Positions 8,292-16,038 of a stretch of 64,000 nt of DNA are shown here, in pieces (positions within the stretch are counted from its first letter, which is position 1; each line of letters starts with the position of its first letter). The DNA comes from Cryobacterium roopkundense (GTDB lineage: Bacteria > Actinomycetota > Actinomycetes > Actinomycetales > Microbacteriaceae): NCBI RefSeq assembly GCF_014200405.1, contig NZ_JACHBQ010000001.1, positions 124,001 to 188,000 of the forward strand, read 5' to 3'. The notes under the pieces are model-generated. The model saw only the letters and a list, made by a program, of their open reading frames with translations. It made no database searches and was not told where the DNA came from. The position numbers and the translations under genes are program-made.

Positions 8292-9794
8292 TTAGGTGGC
8301 CGTTCGGGCTGTTAGGGCGCTTGGCGCGGCCAGCAGCGCTTTAGTTTGCATGGTGTGTAGCTTCATCAGGTTGTGGCAGGCCGCGATCAGGTCCCATTCG
8401 TGGGCGGCTTGCTCCAACCCGCGCAGCAACACGAATTTGCCTTGCCGAGTGTGGATCTGACCGAACACGGGCTCCACGATCGCTTTGCGCCGCGCATAAA
8501 CGGCGCGGCCTTTCTTCGTCTTGAGCTTCCGCGCCATGCGTTCCCGCAGCGTCGCATTGGCCGGGATCCGGCCCCGAGGAACTTCAGGAACACGCTCGCC
8601 GTGCTTGACCCGGCCGGTCGCGATGAAAAACTCGGTCCGGCCGTCGCTGCCATCTTCAACAGTCTTCGCGTAGTCCAGATTTGTTGCGGAACAATACCCG
8701 GCATCCGCCAGGACCTGCCGGGGCAGGACGCCGGTCGTGGCGTGGAGTTTCTCGACCAGCGGCACGACCTGTTCAACATCCACGCCAATATTCGTCAGCG
8801 TCGTCGCGACGATGATCTGATGGTCGGCATCAACGATGGCCTGTGCGTTGTAGGCGTAGTGGAACGATCCGTCGGCGGTCTTCATGATCCGTGAATCCGG
8901 GTCGGTGAAGTTGCGTTGAGCCTTCGGAGCAACAACGGCGTTCTTCGCCGCGTCGTCACCCTTCTGCGCCACAGTATCGTCATCGTCGCCCTTGTCCCTG
9001 GCCTTCTTCTCCGCGTCTTTCCGCGCCCGCGCCGCTGCAGCTGCCTCCAAGCCAGCGCGCGCTTCGGCCAGTTTCACCAAGCGTGACTCCCGCCGGGCAA
9101 GCTCCGGCGGCAACTCATCACCGCGTTTGTCCTTTCCGAAACGAGCGTCCTCCGCGTCATCGATCGCGTCCGCCTCCGCCAGCAGCGCAGAGACTTCGTC
9201 GGCGAGGACTTTCTGCTTCTCCGTCAGGCGGGCGTAACTCATCGCCTTGCGCCGAGAGGCATTCGCGCGCACTTTCGTGCCGTCCAACGCGACCTGCCCG
9301 AGCGAGACCATTCCGGCCGCACGGCACAGTTCCAACGCCTGCAAGAACACGTTCCCCAGACTGGAGAGGTGGCGTTTTCGGAACCGGGCGATGGAACGAA
9401 AATCAGGTGCCTGCTGCGCCGCCAACCAGCGAAACGCGACCACGTCCACGCACACCCGCTCCAACTCCCGTGACGAGCGAACTCCGACACAATACCCGTA
9501 AAGGAGCACCCGGACCATCAACCGTGGGTCATAGGGCGGCTGCCCCTTCGACTTCGCGTAAGAGGCGTAGAACTTCTTCAGATCCAGCTGAGTTTCAACG
9601 ATATCCGCGATGAACCGAGACAGGTGATTCTGCGGCAACCACTCATCCAACGACGGCGGCACCAACATCACCGCCGCCGGCTCAAATGCCCGGAACCGTT
9701 TGTTCACACCGGCCCCCGCCTCAACACCGTCATCCACGACCACGTCAACGTGCTCAAGTTCCGTCGCGGGGAAGAGGCCATCAGAATCGCTCAT
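8292..9794 (-). CDS. IS1182-family transposase
   Basis: A 500-aa DDE transposase that cuts and rejoins the IS ends. Candidate catalytic acidic residues sit in ALDGTKVRANAS, QVLADAGYC and AIVEPVFGQIH. The N-terminal region (LSRFIADIV, YDPRLMVRVLLYGY) is the InsH-like domain of this family. A charged Asp/Lys-rich linker lies around residues 245-285. The frame has no stops, so the gene looks functional. ATG 9794 is preferred to an upstream TTG. Confidence 0.94.
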   Translation of the reverse strand: MSDSDGLFPATELEHVDVVVDDGVEAGAGVNKRFRAFEPAAVMLVPPSLDEWLPQNHLSRFIADIVETQLDLKKFYASYAKSKGQPPYDPRLMVRVLLYGYCVGVRSSRELERVCVDVVAFRWLAAQQAPDFRSIARFRKRHLSSLGNVFLQALELCRAAGMVSLGQVALDGTKVRANASRRKAMSYARLTEKQKVLADEVSALLAEADAIDDAEDARFGKDKRGDELPPELARRESRLVKLAEARAGLEAAAAARARKDAEKKARDKGDDDDTVAQKGDDAAKNAVVAPKAQRNFTDPDSRIMKTADGSFHYAYNAQAIVDADHQIIVATTLTNIGVDVEQVVPLVEKLHATTGVLPRQVLADAGYCSATNLDYAKTVEDGSDGRTEFFIATGRVKHGERVPEVPRGRIPANATLRERMARKLKTKKGRAVYARRKAIVEPVFGQIHTRQGKFVLLRGLEQAAHEWDLIAACHNLMKLHTMQTKALLAAPSALTARTAT

Positions 9795-9853
9795 ACGCAA
9801 TTTTCCCAGACCAACACCCCAAGCCCGGGAAATCGACCGGCGTTTTAAACTTT

Positions 9854-9873
9854 GGTGTTACTGACCCACGCTC
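9854..9873 (-). repeat. Right terminal inverted repeat of the IS
   Basis: On the minus strand it reads GAGCGTGGGTCAGTAACACC, matching the left end at 18 of 20 positions. Confidence 0.9.
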
Positions 9874-9908
9874 CTAGGGGCTCAACTCGCCGAGTCGCAC
9901 GGGTGCCG

Positions 9909-11099
9909 TCAGCGCACGCGCTCCACGAGCAGGGCAACCCGGTGGCCGGCCGCCCGGGTCAGAATGAGCGTCGCCGACTCCGGTCCCTTGAGCTTCAGCC
10001 GCGTGCGCAGGCTCGCCGGATCTACGTCGACACCGCGTTTCTTAATCTCGAGCGTGCCGATGTGGCGTTCCTGCAGGGCGATGCGCAGTTTCTTCTCGTC
10101 CACCGGCAGCACTTCCAGCACCCGGAACGCGCTCGCGAACGGCGTCTTCACGAGAGTTGGTGCGGTCAGGTAGGCGATGCCGTCACTGAGCATCTCGGCG
10201 TCGATGCTGCGCGCGAGGTCTCCGATCAGCCGGGCACGGATGATCGCCCCGTCGGGCTCATACACGTAGGTTCCGAGCTCGCCCACGGGGGCGTCAGGGC
10301 TGTCGGCGGGAGCCGTGAGCTCCGCGACACCGTTCTGCGTGAGCAGGAGGGCTGAACGACGGATGCCGTCACGCGCGAGCGCACCGAACCACAGCCCCAT
10401 CTCCACGAGCTGCCCATCGACCGACACCCATTGCGCCTCGGCCTGGGACGGAATCTGGTCGCGATCGTGACCAGGGCCGAGTTTCACGCCGAGAGGCATC
10501 CGCTCGCTCAGGCCGAAGGCCCAGTCGAGGGAGGGGGAGTAGTCCTCGGGGCGGGTGAGGCGAGACGTGTTGCTGTGTCCTCTCGTTCGGCGGGCGGGGT
10601 CGAGCCAGGCCGCGTCGAAGTCGTCGAGGTTCACCTTCTCGGCGGCGGAGTGCCGCACATTAGCCTGCGGGAACGGGGCCAGATTGTAGCTGGCAACGGT
10701 GGCGGTGACCTCGTCGGCGTCGACGGCAGTCACATCGAGGTCGATCGCCGCCATGGCCATGGCGTCGCCCCCGATGCCGCACCCGAGGTCCACGACCCTG
10801 GGCTGGCCGCCGAGCGCAGCGAATCGGCCGGCGTGCAGTGCCGCGACACGCAGTCTGGTGGCCTGTTCGAGTCCGGCCTCCGTGAAGAGCATGCGGCTCG
10901 CGAACTCACCGAACTTCGACGAGGCCTTGGCGCGCAGGCGCGCCTGGCTGAGGGCTGCGGCTACAAGGCCGGGGGCGTGCCCGGCCTTGCGCAGGTCACT
11001 GACCGTCTTGAGAACGTCGATCGTGTCGTACGGCGGAAGGGAGTCGAGCAGGCGCAGACCCTCGGGCGAAAGCAGCTCAACGAGCTCGGTGCGTTCCAT
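9909..11099 (-). CDS. Class I SAM-dependent methyltransferase with a THUMP-like C-terminal domain
   Basis: The 396-aa protein has the SAM-binding motif VVDLGCGIGGDAMAMA in its centre, a downstream acidic AVDAD motif, and a C-terminal segment (ERHIGTLEIKKRGVDVD) typical of the THUMP-like module of actinobacterial methyltransferases. LDPARRTRG is its likely catalytic-loop motif. RNA is the probable substrate by family analogy, but the target base is unknown. It is divergent from groES, with the CIRCE elements between them. The IS end lies 35 bp beyond its stop. Confidence 0.85.
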   Translation of the reverse strand: MERTELVELLSPEGLRLLDSLPPYDTIDVLKTVSDLRKAGHAPGLVAAALSQARLRAKASSKFGEFASRMLFTEAGLEQATRLRVAALHAGRFAALGGQPRVVDLGCGIGGDAMAMAAIDLDVTAVDADEVTATVASYNLAPFPQANVRHSAAEKVNLDDFDAAWLDPARRTRGHSNTSRLTRPEDYSPSLDWAFGLSERMPLGVKLGPGHDRDQIPSQAEAQWVSVDGQLVEMGLWFGALARDGIRRSALLLTQNGVAELTAPADSPDAPVGELGTYVYEPDGAIIRARLIGDLARSIDAEMLSDGIAYLTAPTLVKTPFASAFRVLEVLPVDEKKLRIALQERHIGTLEIKKRGVDVDPASLRTRLKLKGPESATLILTRAAGHRVALLVERVR

Positions 11100-11127
11100 T
11101 GATTAAACCTATCAATCCCGCTCAGGT

Positions 11128-11154
11128 CTGGCACTCACGTTGCGTGAGTGCCAG
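11128..11154. promoter_or_regulatory. CIRCE element (HrcA operator), perfect inverted repeat
   Basis: CTGGCACTC-N9-GAGTGCCAG is a perfect 9-N9-9 inverted repeat matching the CIRCE consensus architecture. It lies 78 bp upstream of groES and is expected to bind the heat-shock repressor HrcA. Confidence 0.88.
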
Positions 11155-11173
11155 AAGGGCCCTAAGCTCGTTT

Positions 11174-11200
11174 TTAGCACTCTCGTTGTGAGTCTGCTAA
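11174..11200. promoter_or_regulatory. Second, imperfect CIRCE-like element
   Basis: TTAGCACTC at 11174-11182 is the canonical left CIRCE half-site. The right half is degenerate (GAGTCTGCTAA, 11190-11200, with a two-base disruption). It lies between the perfect CIRCE and a possible -10 box (TATCTT near 11206), so repressor binding here would block RNA polymerase. Confidence 0.65.
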
Positions 11201-11231
11201 CCCCATATCTTCGTAAAGAAAGAGGTCAACC

Positions 11232-11528
11232 GTGTCGGTCTCCATCAAGCCGCTCGAGGATCGCATCGTCATCAAGCAGGTCGACGCTGAGCAGACGACC
11301 GCTTCCGGGCTCGTCATTCCTGACACCGCCAAGGAAAAGCCCCAGGAGGGCGAAGTTGTTGCAGTCGGACCCGGCCGCATCGACGACAAGGGCAACCGCG
11401 TTCCCCTCGACATCGCCGTCGGCGACAAGGTGCTCTACTCCAAGTACGGTGGAACCGAAGTCAAGTTCGGCGGCGACGACCTGCTCGTTCTCTCCGCTCG
11501 CGACGTTCTTGCGGTCGTCGTCCGCTAA
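11232..11528 (+). CDS. groES: Co-chaperonin GroES
   Basis: The 98-aa lid of the GroEL folding chamber. It shows [13 protein letters not shown] at the N-terminus, the mobile-loop region [15 protein letters not shown] and [15 protein letters not shown] near the C-terminus. AAAGAAAGAGG supplies the ribosome site. No groEL follows; a terminator and rarD come next, so the chaperonin gene must be elsewhere, as in many actinobacteria. Confidence 0.97.
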   Translation: MSVSIKPLEDRIVIKQVDAEQTTASGLVIPDTAKEKPQEGEVVAVGPGRIDDKGNRVPLDIAVGDKVLYSKYGGTEVKFGGDDLLVLSARDVLAVVVR

Positions 11529-11581
11529 GTAGCCGTACGCTCCGCAGCCGTAAACTAGCTGCGACCCCGCACACCAGTTGA

Positions 11582-11612
11582 CTCCCGGATGGCCTGGCCA
11601 TCCGGGAGTTTT
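11582..11612 (+). terminator. Rho-independent terminator after groES
   Basis: CTCCCGGATGG (11582-11592) pairs with CCATCCGGGAG (11598-11608), followed by TTTT. It separates groES from rarD. Confidence 0.88.
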
Positions 11613-11642
11613 CGTGTGTTACCCGCCGCAGGAAGGATTCTC

Positions 11643-12599
11643 ATGACGGATGCCGACCCCGCCGCAGTCGGTTCGGTGCCCACGACCACCCGCAGCGAGA
11701 ACAGCCGGGGCCTGATGTTCGGGTTTCTCGCGTATGGGCTCTGGGGCATCCTTCCCTTGTATTTCCTGCTCCTGGCGCCGACCGGGGCGTTCGAGGTCGT
11801 CGCCTGGCGGGTGCTTTTCTCGCTCGTCTTCTGCGCGCTGATCATCACGGTGACACGGAAGTGGTCTGTGCTACGCGGAGTCTTCCGGCAACGGCGGGTG
11901 ATGCTCATCATGGGGCTCGCCGGGTTGCTGATCTTCGTGAACTGGCAGATCTACGTCTACGCCGCGATGACCGGGCACGTGGTGGAAGCGGCCTTGGGCT
12001 ACTTCATCAACCCGATCGTCACGGTTTTTCTGGGCGTGATAGTGCTCCACGAGCGTTTGCGCCGCATCCAGTGGCTTGCCGTGGGTGTCAGTCTCCTGGC
12101 CGTGATCGTGCTCACTATCGGCTATGGAACCCTGCCGTGGATCTCTCTCGCACTCGCCTTCTCCTTCGGGTTCTACGGCCTGATCAAGAAACGGGTGGGT
12201 CCGAGCGTCGACGCTGTCACAGGCCTGACCCTCGAGACGGTGTGGCTGGCTCCGGTCGCCATCATCCAACTCGTCGTCGTCGCCGGTGTCTCAGGGCTCA
12301 CCTTCGGCACCGTGTCCACGGTGCACACGATCGGCCTGCTGGCCGCCGGGGTGATCACCGCCGTGCCCCTGCTGCTCTTTGCCGCCGCCGCGCGCCGGCT
12401 GCCGCTCACCGTTCTCGGGCTGATCCAGTTCCTTGCCCCGGTGCTGCAATTCCTGGTGGGGGTCTTCGTACTCAACGAAGCGATGCCGCCCGAGCGCTGG
12501 GTGGGATTCGGGCTTGTGTGGGTGGCCCTCATCATCCTGACCGTCGACATGATCGTTTCCGGACGGGCTCCCCGGCGAGCGTCCCTCGAACCCACCTGA
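11643..12599 (+). CDS. rarD: RarD-type EamA (DMT superfamily) permease
   Basis: The 318-aa protein has about ten hydrophobic segments in two EamA repeats. The opening GLMFGFLAYGLWGILPLYF and the WRVLFS and NWQIYVYA motifs mark the RarD branch. AGGAAGG lies 7 nt before ATG 11643. The substrate of RarD proteins is not established. A signal-bearing lipoprotein gene begins about 60 bp downstream. Confidence 0.88.
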   Translation: MTDADPAAVGSVPTTTRSENSRGLMFGFLAYGLWGILPLYFLLLAPTGAFEVVAWRVLFSLVFCALIITVTRKWSVLRGVFRQRRVMLIMGLAGLLIFVNWQIYVYAAMTGHVVEAALGYFINPIVTVFLGVIVLHERLRRIQWLAVGVSLLAVIVLTIGYGTLPWISLALAFSFGFYGLIKKRVGPSVDAVTGLTLETVWLAPVAIIQLVVVAGVSGLTFGTVSTVHTIGLLAAGVITAVPLLLFAAAARRLPLTVLGLIQFLAPVLQFLVGVFVLNEAMPPERWVGFGLVWVALIILTVDMIVSGRAPRRASLEPT

Positions 12600-12658
12600 T
12601 CCGCCGATACCCTCGAACTGTGTACGTGCGTGCCTGCGCGTGCCCCCGAGAGGATTTC

Positions 12659-13417
12659 ATGTCCCGCCCCGTTCAATTCCGTCAAGTCCAGTGCCGATCG
12701 CGGCCGTTTCGATCCGTGTCTGCTGTGGCGCTCGTGACGGGAGTTCTGGTGCTGGCCCTCACCGCGTGCTCGGATCCGGTTCCGGTTGCGCCCTCGGTAT
12801 CGCCGACCAACACCGCGCTGCCGGCTCCCACGGGCGACGGACTGCTGCGCATTGGCACCATGTTCCCGATGACAGGCGACTTGGCGGCGAGCGGAGCCGC
12901 CCAGGTCGCCGGGGCGCAGGTCGCCGCCCGGGAGATTGACTCCCAAGGCGGAGTGCTCGGCCAGCCCGTGCAGCTCATCCATCGAAACTCCGCCGGAGAC
13001 GAGCAGGCCGCGCTCGCCTCCTTCGCTGACCGGGCTGTGGATGCCGTGTTGTGGGACGCCGGGAGCGCAGTTCGACCCGAAGTGCCGGCATCCGTTGCCC
13101 CGGCCGCCCTGCTGCCCCTCAACGGCCTCGTGAACGGCGGCACGCCGCTCGCGGCAAGCGAAGAATTCGCAAAGCGCCTCCTGGTGGCCGATCCGGGACT
13201 CACCGCCACAGCGGGTGGGGCCGAGGCCTACGACGGCGTGATCGCTACCGCGCTCGCGGCCATGGTGACGGGAGACGACGGTGCCGGCTCGATCGAAACC
13301 GGCTGGGTCACCGTGCGTGAGGGACCCACGGTGTGCACATCGTGGGGCGAATGCCTGCTCGCGCTCAGTGAGGGCCAGCAGATTGAGTACCAGGGTCTCA
13401 CTGGGCGCCAATCGTAA
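12659..13417 (+). CDS. Miniature branched-chain amino acid binding lipoprotein lacking its middle
   Basis: A 252-aa predicted lipoprotein with a signal ending in LTAC (Cys at about residue 36). Residues 60-125 resemble the N-terminal part of the full-length binding protein encoded at 13545 (LRIGTMFPMTGDLA against LKIGTLLPQSGGLA). Residues 165-250 resemble that protein's C-terminal part (FAKRLLVADPGL and EAYDGV against FTTRLLEVDPAL and ESYDAV). Around 150 residues between these blocks, making up most of the second lobe, are missing. The frame is continuous, so this is an internal in-frame loss, not a frameshift. It may be a decayed paralogue or a small accessory ligand-binding protein. Confidence 0.7.
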   Translation: MSRPVQFRQVQCRSRPFRSVSAVALVTGVLVLALTACSDPVPVAPSVSPTNTALPAPTGDGLLRIGTMFPMTGDLAASGAAQVAGAQVAAREIDSQGGVLGQPVQLIHRNSAGDEQAALASFADRAVDAVLWDAGSAVRPEVPASVAPAALLPLNGLVNGGTPLAASEEFAKRLLVADPGLTATAGGAEAYDGVIATALAAMVTGDDGAGSIETGWVTVREGPTVCTSWGECLLALSEGQQIEYQGLTGRQS

Positions 13418-13544
13418 CGATTTGGTCGCTTTACACGGTTGTAACCTCCATTTCACGATTGCGGTGTCTCCGGGTGTCTAGGGTGTCATAACGGCAGTCA
13501 TCCGTCTGTCACGTGTGTGTATTCCCTTACTCCCTAGGAGCAAC

Positions 13545-14843
13545 ATGAGCGTTTTCGCGAAGGCAACTGCCTCCCGCTCAGTTCGTGCCGTTTTCACTGG
13601 TGTCGCCATGGTTGGCGTGAGCGCATTGCTGCTCACCGGATGCGCCTCCGGCGGGGGCACCACGCCCACCGACGAGGCCTCCAGCGCTGCGAGCGGCGAC
13701 GCCAAGCCGGTAACCGCCGGTGACCGCGACCTCACCCTCAAGATCGGCACCCTGCTCCCGCAGAGTGGTGGCCTTGCCTTCCTCGGCCCGCCCGAAGAAG
13801 CCGGTGTACAGCTCGCCGTCAACGACATCAACGATGCCAACCTCGGCATGACCGTCGAGGTCATCAAGCGTGACTCCGGCGACACCACCACCGACACTGC
13901 CACCACCTCGGTGACCGACCTCCTGTCGCAGGACGTCTCCGCCATCGTGGGAGCGGCCTCCTCCGGAGTGTCCAAGACCGTGATCGACCAGATCACCGGC
14001 GCCGGCGTCGTGCAGTTCTCGCCGGCCAACACCTCGGCTGAGTTCACCGACTACGCCGACAAGGGCCTGTACTTCCGTACTGCCCCCTCCGACATCCTGC
14101 AGGGCGAGGTTCTCGGAACGCAGATCGCCGAAGACGGTAAATCCACCCTCGGCCTGATCGTCCTCAACGACGCCTACGGCACCGGCCTCGCCGACACCGT
14201 GACCAAGACGTTCGAAGACGCCGGCGGAGAAGTTGTCGCGACGTCGCTCTTCAATGAGGGAGAGACAAACTTCACCTCGCAGATCTCCGAGGTCACGGCG
14301 GCCAACCCCGACGCGATCGCGCTGATCACCTTCGACCAGGCGAAGATCATCACCCCGGCGCTCGTCGGAACCGGCTACCCGGGCGACCAGCTCTACTTCG
14401 TCGACGGAAACCTGTCTGACTACAGCGCCGACTTCGCTGCCGGTCTCATCGAGGGCTCCAAGGGCACCCTGCCCGGCCTCGACGTCAGCACGCTCGGTGA
14501 CTTCACCACGCGTCTGCTCGAGGTCGACCCGGCGCTCAAGGACTACAGCTACGCGGCTGAGTCCTACGACGCCGTCATGCTGATCGCGCTCGCGGCCTAC
14601 GCCGCGAACGACACTGCAGGAAGCGCGATTGCGGAGTACCTCCGTCAGGTTTCCGGCGGTACCGGAGACGGTACGACTGTGACGGACTTCACGGCCGGCG
14701 CCACGGACCTCGCAGAGGGCAACCAGATCGACTACGACGGCTTCTCCGGACCCATCACCTTCGATGAGAATGGCGACCCGACCGAGGCGACCATCGGCGT
14801 GTACGAGTACAACGCCGACAACACGTACAGCCGCATCAACTAG
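13545..14843 (+). CDS. Branched-chain amino acid ABC transporter substrate-binding lipoprotein
   Basis: Extracytoplasmic receptor of the HAAT/Liv family. The 432-aa protein has a lipobox LLTGC (Cys at about 36) and then a type I periplasmic-binding fold beginning LKIGTLLPQSGGLAFLG. AGGAG precedes the ATG at 13545. It converges on livHMGF, which supplies the permease and ATPase subunits. A strong terminator follows 17 bp after its stop. Confidence 0.9.
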   Translation: MSVFAKATASRSVRAVFTGVAMVGVSALLLTGCASGGGTTPTDEASSAASGDAKPVTAGDRDLTLKIGTLLPQSGGLAFLGPPEEAGVQLAVNDINDANLGMTVEVIKRDSGDTTTDTATTSVTDLLSQDVSAIVGAASSGVSKTVIDQITGAGVVQFSPANTSAEFTDYADKGLYFRTAPSDILQGEVLGTQIAEDGKSTLGLIVLNDAYGTGLADTVTKTFEDAGGEVVATSLFNEGETNFTSQISEVTAANPDAIALITFDQAKIITPALVGTGYPGDQLYFVDGNLSDYSADFAAGLIEGSKGTLPGLDVSTLGDFTTRLLEVDPALKDYSYAAESYDAVMLIALAAYAANDTAGSAIAEYLRQVSGGTGDGTTVTDFTAGATDLAEGNQIDYDGFSGPITFDENGDPTEATIGVYEYNADNTYSRIN

Positions 14844-14859
14844 CACGACCAGCACAGAG

Positions 14860-14891
14860 GAAGGGCCCCGGCGCACGCGCCGGGGCCCTTC
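14860..14891 (+). terminator. Terminator after the substrate-binding protein gene
   Basis: GAAGGGCCCCGGCG (14860-14873) pairs with CGCCGGGGCCCTTC (14878-14891) over a CACG loop. The 14-bp stem is perfect and is followed by a short T-containing stretch. Confidence 0.8.
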
Positions 14892-14900
14892 TGCGTACCC

Positions 14901-15082
14901 GCGCGCGCCGCTGTCCGCGCCCCTGTGGCCGCGCGCCGCTGTCCGCGCCCCTGTGGCCGCGCGCCGCTGTCCGCGCGCGCCGCTGTCCGCGCGCGCCCCT
15001 GTCCGCGCGCGCCGCTGTCCGCGCGCGCCGCTGTCCGCGCGCGCCCCTGTCCGCGCGCGCCGCTGTCCGCGCCCCTGTGGCC
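14901..15082. repeat. GC-rich tandem repeat, twelve 14-16-bp units
   Basis: The sequence parses without remainder into 12 units, each beginning GCGC and ending CTGTCC or CTGTGGCC. Main forms are GCGCGCGCCGCTGTCC (16 nt), GCGCGCCGCTGTCC and GCGCCCCTGTGGCC (14 nt). It sits between the convergent substrate-binding and livF genes, inside two flanking terminators. No plausible coding function is seen. Variation in unit length and type suggests slippage and a polymorphic VNTR. Confidence 0.9.
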
Positions 15083-15219
15083 GCGCGCCCCCGCTGTAGC
15101 GGCCGCGTGCCGCAGTAACGGCGCGAACCCGCCAGGGCGGCACCCCTGTGGCCGCGCGCCCCCGCTGTAGCGGCCGCGTGGGGCCACAGGGGCGCGGTGG
15201 TTTGACGAGCACACACAGA
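15083..15219. repeat. Palindromic GC-rich block continuing the convergent intergenic region
   Basis: It contains two copies of GCGCCCCCGCTGTAGCGG (beginning near 15085 and 15155) and an 11-bp inverted repeat, CCCCTGTGGCC (15143-15153) with GGCCACAGGGG (15182-15192), that could form a large hairpin. Together with the tandem array it fills the 427-bp gap 14844-15270, in which I see no gene. Confidence 0.7.
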
Positions 15220-15252
15220 AGCGGCGCCCGAGACAGTGTCTCGGGCGCCGCT
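15220..15252 (-). terminator. Terminator after livF
   Basis: AGCGGCGCCCGAGAC (15220-15234) pairs perfectly with GTCTCGGGCGCCGCT (15238-15252) around a 3-nt loop, 18 bp beyond the livF stop on the minus strand. Confidence 0.8.
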
Positions 15253-15270
15253 GAGTCATGCAGGGAGGTG

Positions 15271-16038
15271 CTAGTCCTGCCCGAGGGTGCCCAGATACAG
15301 GCCGATCACCTTGGGGTCGTTCAGCAGCTCGCGGCCGGTGCCGGTGTACGCGTCCCGGCCCTGGTCGAGCACGTAGCCGCGGTCACAGATCTGCAGGCAG
15401 CGACGCGCGTTCTGTTCCACCATGATGGTGGTCACGCCGGCCTTGTTGATCTCCTTCACGCGCAGGAACGCCTCGTCCTGTCGAACGGGGGAGAGCCCGG
15501 CAGACGGTTCGTCGAGGAGTAGCACGTGCGGGCCCATCATGAGCGCGCGGCTCATGGCGACCATCTGACGTTCGCCACCAGACAGGGATCCCGCTCGCTG
15601 CGACATCCGCTTGGAGAGCTCCGGAAAGATCTCGGTGACGAATTCGAGGCGTTCCACCAGACCCTTGGGCTTCTGGAAGATGCCCATCTCGAGGTTCTCG
15701 CGAATGGTCAGGGTGGGGAACACATTGTTGTTCTGCGGAACGAAACCGACGCCCTGGGCGACCAGCTTGTTCGCCTTGAGGTTGGTGATGTTCTTGCCGC
15801 GCAACAGGATCTCCCCGTCGCGCACCTTCACCTGGCCGAAGATCGACTTGAGCAGCGTCGACTTACCGGCGCCGTTCGGGCCGATGATGCCGATCAGTTC
15901 GCCGTCGTAGGCGGTGAGGGAGCAGGAGTTGAGGATGTTCACTCCGGTTACGTAGCCGGCGGTGACGTTCTTCACCTCGACGACGGCCTCCCGGGTGGGA
16001 ACCGAGACGGGCTCGGCGAGGGGGCTAGCGTTCGTCAT
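15271..16038 (-). CDS. livF: Branched-chain amino acid ABC transporter ATP-binding protein LivF
   Basis: One of the two cytoplasmic ATPases of a HAAT importer. The 255-aa protein has Walker A GPNGAGKSTLLK, signature LSGGERQM and Walker B LLLDEPSAGLSP. ATG 16038 (MTNASPLAEP) is preferred to an upstream in-frame codon lying inside livG. It overlaps the livG end by 14 bp, indicating translational coupling, and is the last gene of livHMGF. Confidence 0.94.
   Translation of the reverse strand: MTNASPLAEPVSVPTREAVVEVKNVTAGYVTGVNILNSCSLTAYDGELIGIIGPNGAGKSTLLKSIFGQVKVRDGEILLRGKNITNLKANKLVAQGVGFVPQNNNVFPTLTIRENLEMGIFQKPKGLVERLEFVTEIFPELSKRMSQRAGSLSGGERQMVAMSRALMMGPHVLLLDEPSAGLSPVRQDEAFLRVKEINKAGVTTIMVEQNARRCLQICDRGYVLDQGRDAYTGTGRELLNDPKVIGLYLGTLGQD

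Larger units (their letters stand above)
8090..9873 (-). mobile_element. Complete IS1182-family insertion sequence with CTAG target duplication
   Basis: A 1784-bp element with terminal inverted repeats 8090-8109 and 9854-9873 that match at 18 of 20 positions. CTAG at 8086-8089 and at 9874-9877 flanks it as a direct duplication of a palindromic tetranucleotide. It carries one transposase ORF on the minus strand. The ends, duplication and ORF are all intact, so it may be active. About 200 bp at its left end (8090-8291) are non-coding. Confidence 0.93.

Noticed and set aside
12659-13417. Frameshifted pseudogene of a binding protein
   Set aside because: One continuous frame contains the signal peptide and both conserved ends, so an in-frame internal loss fits better than a frameshift.
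11861-13417. Longer 518-aa frame starting inside rarD
   Set aside because: The part before 12659 is an out-of-frame reading of rarD; the lipoprotein signal starts at 12659.
14901-15200. Possible CRISPR array in the repeat block
   Set aside because: Units are contiguous 14-16 bp with no unique spacers, and there are no cas genes nearby.
13578-15212. 544-codon minus-strand frame running through the tandem repeats
   Set aside because: The repeat translates to RGARTAARADSGARGQ-like filler and the rest is antisense to the binding protein; no start signal or domain is visible.
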